Source: Mangifera indica
Lineage: Eukaryota; Streptophyta; Magnoliopsida; Sapindales; Anacardiaceae
Assembly (NCBI RefSeq): GCF_011075055.1
Contig: NC_058146.1
Coordinates: 4,340,001 to 4,404,000 of the forward strand
Direction: 5' to 3'
Length of the DNA: 64,000 nucleotides
A model generated the notes under the pieces. That model was not told the origin of the DNA. It did not search any database and worked only from the letters and a program-made list of their open reading frames with translations. A program made the translations under genes and the position numbers. Shown here piece after piece: positions 52,485 through 62,562 of this stretch. Position 1 is the stretch's first letter, and every line of letters starts with the position of its first letter.

Positions 52485-55400
52485 TTACAGTGGAAAATTC
52501 CCAGTTAGGCGAATATGCTCAAGAGTGCAGCGTAAACTATACTTATTGACAGCTGCATTTGCAGCTCTGAATCCTCCCCCATATGCTGGAGAAGCATCAT
52601 GGGCAATTTGGTGCTTGAAAAACTCACCAAGCTTTTTTTCAACCCCAGATCTTCCACCTTTCTTCGAAGATGAAGAAGACGAGGAAGCTGTTGATGTGGA
52701 TGGCATGTGTTTAGATCCTGGCAAAACTTCTGACTCAAGCCACATGTATGAAAGCACCTGACAGATACCTTCCTCTACTTCAGGCTTAAGATTGCGGTAG
52801 CCTGCAATATCAAAGGATAATCAAAGAATATAACAACGTTTGATATTAAAAGAAAAAATAACCAAATGGGTATATACCTTTTAGGCGCAGCCAACCATGC
52901 ATCAACTCACGGGCAAGAATAGCACCAGTTAGTAATCTGCATCCAGCAAAGAGAATAAATTAATGGGAACCAAGCAGAAGAGTCACAATACTCATAAATC
53001 AGAATCATATACTCATTGTTAAGCAAGCTGAGGAATATATTGTTTGTTAATAACATTACCTTGGAAGACCATAAAGAACAAGGATAGCAGTAACTTCACA
53101 TTTCCTTGTCAGCTTCTGTGGCTGAGTCCTTATTCCTACTAGCCGGTTGCCTCCGATTCTTGGCCTTTTGAGTATCTGGACATAATCAAATTGAGAACAC
53201 AGAAGATTGTACTTGATTAATAGAAGTTTGTTTTCCCAGGGAAGCAAAAATTTATGTCTACAGTTTTCTGATAACATACACTTGTGACAGTCTGCTCTTC
53301 AGAAAGACATAAGCCCCTTGTCTCTGGCATGTGATGGTAGCCCTGGAAAACCAAATCTGAGTAACATTTTCACGAGCCAAAATCATAAATCTGGAGCAGA
53401 GAATATGTGTATTACATTTTTCTCGCCGATGATAGCCTCATTAAGTGCTTGCCTTTCAACAAGAAGCATGGGAATCTGCTGATCCAGTTTCATATTCATT
53501 CCTTCATAGAAGTCTCTGATGGCATGGTAAAGGGGTTGGCAATCACCAGTGTCCATGATAGCCGATTCCATGCATTCTAAGCACAAACTCCGACCATCTT
53601 CCAGCGAATAATACGTTGCATTCCGGGACTACAGGGGTAACAAAAACCTGATTAACACTGAATATTTCGGAGATGAAACTATTTTTAACTAAGATTATTA
53701 CCTCCAAACGTTCGCAACTGCAACAGCGAGACGTGTGATCATGTTCATGAGATGGGCAGTACTTTTGGGACCAAAATGGATGGCATCTATACTCAATTAA
53801 ACCAATCCCGTTTGTGGGAATCTGAAAGAAAATGAAATGGAATATAACACACTACAGAAAGCAAACACATTAGAGTACAATGTACTTTTGCTTACAAATT
53901 GGTGGCAAACTTCACATTTGGGATGTGTCATTTCCTTGAAACAAGACTTGTGGTAAGGATCCCTCCCTGACAAAGAGAACTTGGATCAAAAGGGAAAAAC
54001 CAGTTAACAATCAGCTGAAAGAAAAAGTTGAAATTCTGGTTTGAAAATTAAACCAAGAAAATCAAACTACCTCATGCTCAGTAATTGGGAAGCCACAAGA
54101 GCGACAACGAAAGCAGTCTGGGTGAAAGAATGTCCCCATACGTCCCAAATACTTGCCATATCCAATATCACGGTTACATCCACCACATATTCTGAAAGTT
54201 AGAGAATCAGTGGAACACCCAATTTCAAAAATCTATAAATATATATACATATAAGCCTCAGAAATTCAGTATAAAAAAGCTTGCCTATATCCTCTTGGAT
54301 TATAAGGTTGAGAAGCGTGAGGAGGAAATGAAGGAATTAGGCTATCCTGAATTGCCCAAGCGAGATCTTCGTCATCGTCTGCTCTCCATCTTTGTCCTGA
54401 AACACACCCACTGATCAACTTATAGAGGAGAAAATAATTTTATACTAGTTTTTCGAATTATATCAAAAGAATATATAATTCTGAAAACCGTAAATTAAAA
54501 ACTCACCGTTTGGTCTCTTAAATTCTTCAGCAAGGGACAGTGCAATTGCATGGTCTAATTCATCTTTCTCTCTTTCAGCCCTAGAACGGTCATCCTGATG
54601 ACAATATAAAAACCAGTTCATAATCAGGCTAAACATATATTATAAAGTTCATAAGATATTTGAAAGAAACAAACTTCCTAATTTTTTGTTGTCATTTTTT
54701 ACTAAGACTGAACCCTGGAAATAATCTAGCCATCCCCTTAATTCTGCGTGATAAAAAGAATCTCTGTTGAACTGTACATATTATTATTATGATTTTTTAA
54801 GAAGAAAAGACAACTTTCATGCAAGAACAGTAAAATGCTGGCTTTAAAAGCCTCCTGAAGTCAAGGAAGAAAAGAGCCTGAATTTCCCATCCAAGATTTC
54901 GTGAAACGACATATTTACATACTATTTAAAAAAACAATAAAACTATGTGTACTCATTTTAGGTACATAAATGTGTATACATTTATATGTGTTATCATGTG
55001 ATTGGGTAATTTTGAATTAAGAATAAAACAATAACCAATCATATGATGACACATATGAGTGTGTATATATTTGTGTACCCAAAGTAGGTACACATAATAT
55101 TGCTCTTAAAAAAAAATCTATTAAACTTTTTACAAATTTATTGAAAAGATTAAAAAAAAAAAACCTTCAAATTAAATAACATTTTATTTTCAAAAATCAA
55201 TTTTTACACATCTATTTCATATCTGTTTTAATAAAAAATAATTTTAAAAAGGCCAAACGACTATTTCCCACCCAAAGTATCCTAATATCTAAAGTTCCTC
55301 CTGTTAATTTTTAAAATGTTATTTATCCACCCATAGACAGTTAAAATTAACAGTTTAAAGGACAAAATATCATTTTATTTATAATATTAAAAATAAATTA

Positions 55401-57017
55401 AATTTTATCTTTTTTTTGCCCCCTAAAAACTAACAATTTCCTTAATCTAGAGAGAATACTATTTTAAGGGTTAGGGAGGAAAAGAGAGATACTATTTTCA
55501 AAACTTAATCTAGAGAGAAATAGTTAGCTTTTAAGGGTTAGGGAGGAAAAGAGAGATAAAATTTTTAGGGGTTAGAGTTTTATTAATTTTAATCGTTTAT
55601 AGGTGGGTAAATGAGATTTTCAAAATTAATTAAGGAAACTTTGAGATATTAACATACTTTAGATGGGAAATAGTCCTTTGGCCTTTTAAAAAACTCAACA
55701 CAGGTATAACGATAAAATATCATTTTTTAAAATGTTGTAGGTATTAGCATATATGTTTTGGGGTTTTGAAAGTTTTAAAAAAATTTAGAGTTTTTAAATT
55801 TTAGAAATTTTAACCTGTCTTTTATTAATGAAAAAAAAAACAAGTATATCAATAAAGAGTTGAATAGAAGCCAAATATTGTATTATAACTATTAAGACTT
55901 AATATATTTTAAAAAAATATGAGAATTAATATGAAATTTTTAAAACAAGATAGATGTGAAATATTCGTTTACCCCTAATCAATTTTAAAAAATATCTTTT
56001 ATACTCTAAAAATATAGTTTATAATTTGATCAGTAAAAGTAATATTATAATATTTTAAACTTTGATTACAAAATCACACTTAATTATACTTTTATTATAA
56101 TATTTGGATACAAATGATATAAATGTTTTGGACTATTAAAACTAAAAGCAATGTTATGTGTACCTATTTTTGATATACAATTCATGTACACAATGATGTA
56201 TCATCATATAATTAGGTGATTTTAAAACATTTGTCATCACATAGTAAAGAAACATCCAATCACATAATAACACCTCATCTGTGTACATAAATTGTGTATC
56301 AAAAATGGGTATATAAAGTTTTATTGTAAAACTAATACTTGACATATAGGTGAAATGGGTAACAATTTACTTTTACCGAACCTTAGGTGGGAAACAGTCA
56401 TTTGGCCTTAAATTATGCTTAAATCAGTTTTCCCATTTATAATTCGAGCACTTTTACAGTGTGTAAAGATTTAAATTGTTACAATAAATTACCAAGTGAT
56501 TAATTACTATCAAAATTTATAAAGGCATAATATTGTTACCAGGGAACGACGTGGAGTATGCTGAACCATGCTTTCTTCTCCTAGAAACTGTGGTTGACGG
56601 CCACCGCTACTATTACTTCCACCGCCGCCGCCGCTTCCGCGAGCTGAACCACTGCTCCTAAAGAGCTTACTCAGCCATTTTATAAAGCGAGACTTTCTCT
56701 CTGCGTACGATGAAACAAAGTCCCCTGCTTACTATTAATCTAAATATAATTGCTCCAAAATCAAAGTAATAAACAACCACAATCTTTAACATATATATAT
56801 ATATATATTCTGAATTCAATGAAACTTATATGTGGAGAGGTACATGATTTTTCAATAACGATAGACTAAAAACACAGGAAAAAATATGAGAAATTTGACA
56901 ATATTATTAATATAAATTTGATTTTGTGGAATGTTATGTATAACGTGGAAGAAAGAAGAGATTACCGTAACTATAAGGGTTAGAGATATGGTTGACGGAT
57001 GAAGAAGAAGGAGCCAT
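52485..57017 (-). CDS. DAR2: DA1-related protein (DAR2-like): UIM, LIM and altered peptidase domain, 12 exons
   Basis: Exons on the minus strand: 57017-56966, 56724-56540, 54594-54507, 54396-54285, 54191-54071, 53979-53896, 53821-53702, 53628-53416, 53342-53280, 53175-53060, 52936-52878 and 52801-52485. They join to 509 residues. In order: an N-terminal [11 protein letters not shown] stretch, two ubiquitin-interacting motifs (about 83-102, [14 protein letters not shown]; about 116-130, [10 protein letters not shown]), a LIM zinc domain from about 148 (ICGGCN .. [10 protein letters not shown] .. HPKCEVC), and the DA1 C-terminal peptidase region ([17 protein letters not shown] to RLTGNFPL). DA1-family proteins are ubiquitin-activated metallopeptidases limiting organ growth; DAR2 acts in root meristem and leaf cells. 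The wording matches Arabidopsis DAR2 closely from memory. Odd points: the zinc motif HELMH reads RELMH (Arg394; codon CGT at 52911-52909), and the exon 4 donor is GC (54284-54283). Intron 2 carries several miniature transposons. It is otherwise intact. Confidence 0.93.
54935..55102. mobile_element. Small hairpin MITE (CAAT-ended family)
   Basis: The 168-bp element has ends CAATAAAACTATGTGTACTC and, from the right, CAATATTATGTGTACCTACT. The inner arms contain TGTGTATACA and ATGTGTTATCATGTGATTGG with the inverted partner ATGTGTCATCATATGATTGG. It is non-coding. Confidence 0.72.
55251..55683. mobile_element. Mutator-type miniature element with 9-bp target-site duplication
   Basis: The 433-bp element begins GGCCAAACGACTATTTCCCA and, from the right end, GGCCAAAGGACTATTTCCCA. 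A perfect 9-bp repeat TTTTAAAAA flanks it (55242-55250 and 55684-55692). It is the same family as 37401-38139 and 23363-24068. It encodes nothing. A short internal stretch with GGTTAGGGAGGAAAAGAGAG is itself repeated (about 55469 and 55538). Confidence 0.85.
56148..56326. mobile_element. Small hairpin MITE (CAAT-ended family)
   Basis: The left end CAATGTTATGTGTACCTATT and, from the right, CAATAAAACTTTATATACCC lead into arms with TTTTTGATATACAATTCATG and, inverted, TTTTTGATACACAATTTATG. About 179 bp, no ORF. Confidence 0.72.
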
Positions 57018-58308
57018 GACGATGGAAAGAGAGGTATGTATAGGTCTTGCCGGAATACAGAAACGAAAACAATAGAAAGAGAGAGGGAAAAGATGGAGAT
57101 GAGTGGAGAGAAAGAGAGAAAAGAGAACAATGCTACAGGCATCGTTAAAAGAGGGAGGTGAAAAAGAAAGAGAAAGCCAGAGAGGAATCTAGGGGAGAGA
57201 AAAGAGATTCTTGGCTTGAGAAAGGAACAGAGAGTAAAAAATACGTATGAATATCGTATAATATATTAATTATGTTTTATTAATTTAATATATTTTAATA
57301 CACATTATTTTTTTTATATATAGTCCATAGGATACGTGTCGTACATTCTGATCACCATAATCACACGCACAGACAAAATTAATGTCGGCAGGGAATCTGC
57401 TGAGTCTACGGAGAGGTTTATTAAAGTAACCTTATGGACAGCTAGCCTGGCTCATAATCAAAAGAACTTCTTCACAATGCCACATCCCCATTCGGGTTCA
57501 TGAATCGAGCTGGATAGAATTTTCTTTCTTTTCTTTTAAAATATTCAACTCCCCTTTGATTGGTGATGGAGTAAAAGAAAGAGAGAGGGAGAGATTATTT
57601 CAAGTGATCCAAATATTCTCTTAAATTTGTTAGCCAGCCTTGAGTCTTTTTGCAACAAGGGAGATCTGTCTGGATTATTCTTGCAATGTCAATACATGCT
57701 TGAGCTGTTGAAAATGAATTTTCCTTTTTGATTCCATTATAAATATATTAAAGTTACGGATTCATGTATGTTTTTTTCATGGAAAGTGGTCGTTGAATTT
57801 ATGTTCCATTGATTTTCTTTTTGCTGGGTGCATGGAGCTTAATATTGGAGACCAGCAAGAATTGTACACTGGAAATTGGGCAAGAAGTTAATATATCTAG
57901 CTGTTTATCAAGCTTTGCAGAGACGGAGATTATGGTGAAGGCTCTGCATTAAGCATCTAACCAAGACTGACCCATACCAGAGCCAGAGACAGGGAGTACT
58001 GTAGTATTTCTGTCTGGCATTTGAGAATTTTAGCAAGTAAACATTTACCTTTTCTATCCGTTGCCCAACTTCATCTTTCTGTGTTAAGATCTGGTATTCA
58101 CGATGTCATCTAGTGGTGGTGATATTCTGTCATAGCTTTATGTATGACTACTCTTTTGATATTGGACTCTTTTTTGAACAAATCTTTTAAACAGTTTATG
58201 TTTGAGAGAAAATCATTAATGGCTGTAAGTAGGCAGTTCAACTCAGATTTATACTTCCTCATCCTGTTAGACTATTTATGACCCTGTTGTTGTTTTTATA
58301 ATTTGCAG

Positions 58309-58547
58309 TTAAATTTCCTCTGGAATTGGTGATGCGTAGGAAACAATAGGAAGGCGCAGGGGGTCGAGCCAGGGTGTACACAACCAGCCTTTTCGGCATG
58401 TTTAGGCACATAATCCAGACTGAAGGCTTTCGTGGTTTGTGTCGAGGGATTTTACCAGAGTATTACAAAGTGGTTCCTGGTGTTGGTATATGTTTCATGA
58501 CCTACGAGACACTGAAGATGCTCTTAGCAGGTGTTGGTGCCGTCTTA
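58309..58547 (+). pseudogene. Pseudo-exon: copy of the last mitochondrial-carrier exon
   Basis: It is the unit B copy of 51681-51922 with a preserved TTTGCAG acceptor. The third carrier signature has decayed (FPLELVMRRK) and an in-frame TAG follows at 58347-58349. Downstream text (FRHIIQTEGFRGLCRGILPE, GICFMTYETLKMLLAGVGAV) is still very close to the parent. The parental TAG stop became TGG, so the frame would run on to 58586. No other carrier exon is present in unit B, so this can only be a fragment. Confidence 0.9.
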
Positions 58548-59085
58548 TGGTTCTTGCTCTCAACTCCTGGAATTTCCAGTCTCTGACCATAAGAATGAGG
58601 TGCTTGAGCCGGTATGTAATAGCTTAGCCAATCAAGTTCTTGTGCTTCTCATTGAGGTTAATTACATAAAGACTGCAGTGAGAATTAAATATTTCCAAGT
58701 ATAGACGGCAAAGAGTAAACTACATGTAAAATGTATCTTGCATTGTTTTCCTCACAATTCTCAAATACATCAATTTGATAGGAGATTGTTTTTCAGTCAT
58801 ACTGTTTTAGCAGAACAATTTTTTTACCTTACAATGTTCTAACTTAAGTTACCAGTTTGTATTATCAACACATTTGAGTTGAATAAAGCATTTCAGAACA
58901 AAAGGATTCATTCAGTAACTTTGATTGGATGCATTACTATTCTTTCAGTTTAAGTTTACTTGGTAAGTTCCATTTCGACTGTAGCGAACCTCAATAAATC
59001 TAAGACGAGAAACTGCTCAAGTGATTGGCTCAGTCACTTTTTTTAGGGAAAACACTGTCTTCAACCCCAGAAACTTCTGTTGGTG

Positions 59086-60887
59086 TTACAGTGGAAAATT
59101 CCCAGTTAGGCGAATGAGCTCAAGAGTTCTTTGCAAACCATATTTATTCACAGCTCCATATGCAGCTCTGAATCCTCCCCCATATGCTAGAGAAGCATCA
59201 TGGGCAATTTGGTGCATGAAAAACTCACCAAGCTTTTTTTCAACCCCAGATCTTCCACCTTTCTTCGAAGATGAAGAAGATGAGGAAGCCGTTGACGTCG
59301 ATGGCATGTGTTTAGATCCTGGCAAAACTTCTGACTCAAGCCACATATATGAAAGCACATGACAGATACCTTCCTCTACTTCAGGATTAAGAATCCCGTA
59401 CCCTGCAATATCGAAAGATAATGGAGGAATATAACAACATTTGATAGTGAAAGATTATTCCAAGAAAAAATAACCAAATGGGTATATACCTTTTAGGCAC
59501 AGCCAACCATGCATCAACTCATGGGCAAGAATAGCACCTGTTAGCAATCTGCATCCAGCAAGGACAATAAATTAATGGGAACCAAGCAGAAGAGTCAAAA
59601 TACTCATAAATCAGAATCATAGACTCATTGTTCAGCATGCTAAGGAGGAATATATTATTTGTTAATAACATTACCTCGGAAGACCGTAAAGAACAAGGAT
59701 TGCAGTAACTTACACATTTCCGTGTCAGCTTCTGCGGCAGAGTCCTAGTTCGTACCAGCTGATTGCCTTCAATTCTCGGCCTCTTGAGTATCTGGGTATA
59801 ATCAAATTGAGAATACAGGAGATGCCCTTAATTAACAAAAGTTTATTTTATTAGGGAAGCAAAAATTTGTGTTTACAGTTTGCTGATAACATACACTTGC
59901 GACAGTCCGCACTTCAGGAAGGCAAAAGCCAATTGCCTCTGGCATGTGATGGTAGCCCTGGAAAACCAAATCTCAGTCAGAAACATCTTCACAAGCCAAA
60001 ATCATCATGCAGAGCAGAGAATTCGTGTATTACTTTCTTCTCGCCGACGTTAGCTTCATTAAGCGCTTGTCTTTCAACAAGAAGCATGGGAATCTGCTGA
60101 TCCAGTTTCATATTCAGTCCTTAATAGAAGTCTCTGATGGCATGGTAAAGGGGCTGGCAATCACGAGTGTCCATAATAGCTGATTCCATGCACTCTAAGC
60201 ACAAACTGCGGCCATCTTCCAGCGAATAATACTTCGCATTCCGGGACTACAGGGGTAACAAAAACCTGATTAACACCGAATATTTTGAAGATGAAACTAT
60301 ATTTGACTCGGATTAGTACCTCCAAACGTTCGCAACTGCAACAGCTAGACGTGTGATCGTGTTCATGAGATGGGCAGTACTTTTGGGACCAAAATGGATG
60401 GCATCTATACTCGATTAAACCGATCCCATTTGTGGGAATCTGAAAGAAAATGAAATGGAATATAATGCACTACAGAAAGCAAACACATTAGAGTACAATG
60501 CACTTTTGCTTACAAATTGGTGGCAAACTTCACATTTGGGATGTGTCATTTCCTTGAAACAAGACTTGTGATAAGGATCCCTCCCTGACAAAGAGAACTT
60601 GGATCAAAAGGGAAAACCAGTTAACAATCAGAGGAAAGAAAAAGTTGAAATTCTGGTTTGAAAATTAACCCAAGCAAATCAAACTACCTCATGCTCAGTA
60701 ATTGGGCAGCCACAAGAGCGACAACGACACGCAGATAAAAATATGAAAAATTTGACAGTATTAATAACGTAAATTTGATTTTAGGGAATTTTAATGTATA
60801 TGCATATGTATGAGGTGGAAGAAAGAAGAGATTACCGTAAACAGGAGGATTAGAGATATAGTTGACAGATGAAGAAGGAGGAGCCAT
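59086..60887 (-). pseudogene. Truncated DAR2-like pseudogene in unit B
   Basis: It has recognisable copies of DAR2-like exon 1 (60887-60836, MAPPSSSVNYISNPPVYG) and, after a deletion, of the 3' remainder of exon 5 through exon 12 (ending at 59086). The junction near 60729-60738 joins exon 5 text directly to intron 1 text, so exons 2-4 (both UIMs) and the first zinc ligands of the LIM domain are gone. A GAA codon has become TAA in the DFYEG block at about 60122-60124, and one extra base breaks the frame in the TRKCEVT block near 59710. The zinc motif nevertheless still reads HELMH (His codon CAT at 59523-59521). It cannot encode a working DA1-type protein; promoter and leader sequence are retained, so it may still be transcribed. 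Confidence 0.9.
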
Positions 60888-62034
60888 GAAGGTGGAAAGA
60901 GAGCTATGTATAGGTTTTGCCGGAATAAAGAAACGAAAACGATAGAAAGAGAGAGGGAAAAGATGGAGATGAGTGGAGAGAAAGAGAGAAAAGAGAATAA
61001 TGCAATAGGCATTGTTAAAACAGGGAGATGATAAAGATAGAGAGGAATCTAGAGGAGAGAAAGAGATTCGTGGCTTGAGAAAGGAAGGAAGAAATGAAAC
61101 AATCACAATTCACAAACATAAACAAAATTAATGTGGGCATAAGAATCTGCTAAGTGGACGGCTAGCCTGGCTCATAATCTAAAGAAATCCTTCACAACAC
61201 CACATCACCAATCGGCTTAATGAATCTAGCTGGGCAGAATTTTCTTTCTTTTCTTTTATCTTATTCACTTCCTCTTTAATTGGCGATCGAGGAAAGGAAA
61301 GATAGAGGGAATGATTATTTCAAATGATCCATACGTTCTCTTAAATTACAAGCTAACCTTGAGTTTTTAGCAGCAGTGTCAATATATACTTGAGCTGTGG
61401 ACAATGAATTTTCCTTTTTGGTTCCATTACAAATTTATTAAGTTCCGGATTCATAGATGACTTTTCATGGAAAGTATATCGTTGAATTTCTGTTCCATTG
61501 TTATTCTTTTTGCTGGGTACATGGAGAATAATATTGGAGACCACTGGAATTGGTCCACTTATGATAGGTTAATCCGACACATATCTAATGGTTTTGTGAA
61601 TGTACAATACTACCCATGATAGATGCAAGAAATTACTAAACTGTTTATGACAATTATTGGAAGTTGGAGGCAGTTATCTTTATTTAAGTTACTCGAAAAC
61701 TACTCCCCTCTCCTTCTCTCTCTGTATCGTATTACTATAGAACAAAAATTCATAGAAACAAAGTGTATAATGGCAAAGTGTGTTGTGGAAATAATTGCAA
61801 GAGTTTAGATCGTCTTCAAAAAGCAATGCATTTGATCATCAAACAGGTACATACAATTTTTGATCTTGTATCTTTTAATCCCAACAGAGACAGACAAGAA
61901 TTGCATATTGGAAAATGGGTATAAGTGATCAAAGTGTGATCATACATTGTTCCTCCAGGATGGTGACTGATACTTTCCAAAAGCTTTGTTTGTGTTCAAG
62001 CTACATCGACATTCACTTAATTTGTCCTAAAGGT

Positions 62035-62120
62035 AACTTGAGTGGTAAATAATTTAAAATTTCAAGTGAGAGAGTTTAGATTCGAAACTCATTATACCAT
62101 AAAGATAATAATTTTGACTT
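62035..62120 (+). repeat. SINE-like fragment with Pol III box motifs
   Basis: TAACTTGAGTGG resembles an A box and GATTCGAAACTC, some 40 bases on, resembles a B box. The same layout, more decayed, occurs near 8190-8260 (ATTTGAGTGG then GATCGATCAC). The 3' part is not distinct. Confidence 0.4.
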
Positions 62121-62137
62121 GAATTAAGAATCATCGA

Positions 62138-62562
62138 TCCTAATGGGAGGGAAATTCTCCAACAAAAATGGAGACAAAGATGAAAAATATCTCTGTAATC
62201 AGAGATGAGAATACATATGTCTTCTTCTAGCCCCATCTCATCCCTGCCCTACCTCACCTTTGTCTATACTTTTTTATATTAATATTTTTATTTAAAATAC
62301 TAATATATTCTTATAGTTTTAAATTATTTATATTTTCAAATTTATTTATGTTTTTATTTTACATATTAAGGTGATTAATATATAATATTTATGACATTTA
62401 AAATAATTGATGGTTTTAATTTTAATTAATTTTGTTATTTAATATATTTATGTTATGTTTAAATGATACGGAAAAGAGATTTTTTTTCCGCGGTGACAAA
62501 AACGAAGATGAGGAGAAAATTTTTCTTCGTGGGGAGGGGACAGGGAATTCTCCTCCCCGTTA
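62138..62562. repeat. Inverted-repeat element containing the dispersed repeat core, copy 3
   Basis: The left end TAATGGGAGGGAAATTCTCC and the complement of the right end, TAACGGGGAGGAGAATTCCC, form terminal inverted repeats. The interior, read on the minus strand, contains the same GTCATAAATATTATATATTA core and the following A/T text as the copies at 6.36-7.1 kb, then GGGCAGGGATGAGATGGGG in place of the GATGAG run. This is the copy with both ends visible, so it probably shows the true element. No clean target duplication was found. Confidence 0.55.

Larger units (their letters stand above)
54875..56407. mobile_element. Nest of miniature transposons in DAR2-like intron 2
   Basis: The outer ends AGCCTGAATTTCCCATCCAA and, from the right, GGCCAAATGACTGTTTCCCA look like a decayed pair of the Mutator-type terminal repeats, but I see no target duplication for the pair. 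Inside are a hairpin MITE (54935-55102), a clean Mutator-type element (55251-55683) and a second hairpin MITE (56148-56326). Whether the outer ends belong to one element is uncertain. Confidence 0.5.
50595..57884. repeat. Tandem duplication, unit A (about 7.3 kb)
   Basis: It begins in carrier intron 6 at AGAAGTTAATATATCTAGCT and ends just before the same words recur at 57885. It covers the last carrier exon, the whole DAR2-like gene and its promoter. Unit B follows directly in the same orientation. Confidence 0.88.
57885..61920. repeat. Tandem duplication, unit B (deleted and degenerate copy)
   Basis: It repeats unit A in the same orientation from AGAAGTTAATATATCTAGC onward. Relative to unit A it lacks the segment corresponding to about 50820-51478 and the one corresponding to about 54111-56878, and it has roughly 350 extra bases near 61546-61886. 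The right edge is near 61920, where ATTGCATATTGGAAAATGGG still matches the end of unit A. Confidence 0.85.

Noticed and set aside
52525..52761. Plus-strand frame opposite the last DAR2-like exon, repeated at 59021-59362
   Set aside because: Both are antisense shadows of the conserved C-terminal DAR2 exon and its copy.
56852..57142. Minus-strand hydrophobic frame overlapping DAR2-like exon 1 (also at 60791-61012)
   Set aside because: It is another frame of the CT-rich leader and first exon; low-complexity pyrimidines produce the Leu/Ser/Phe pattern.
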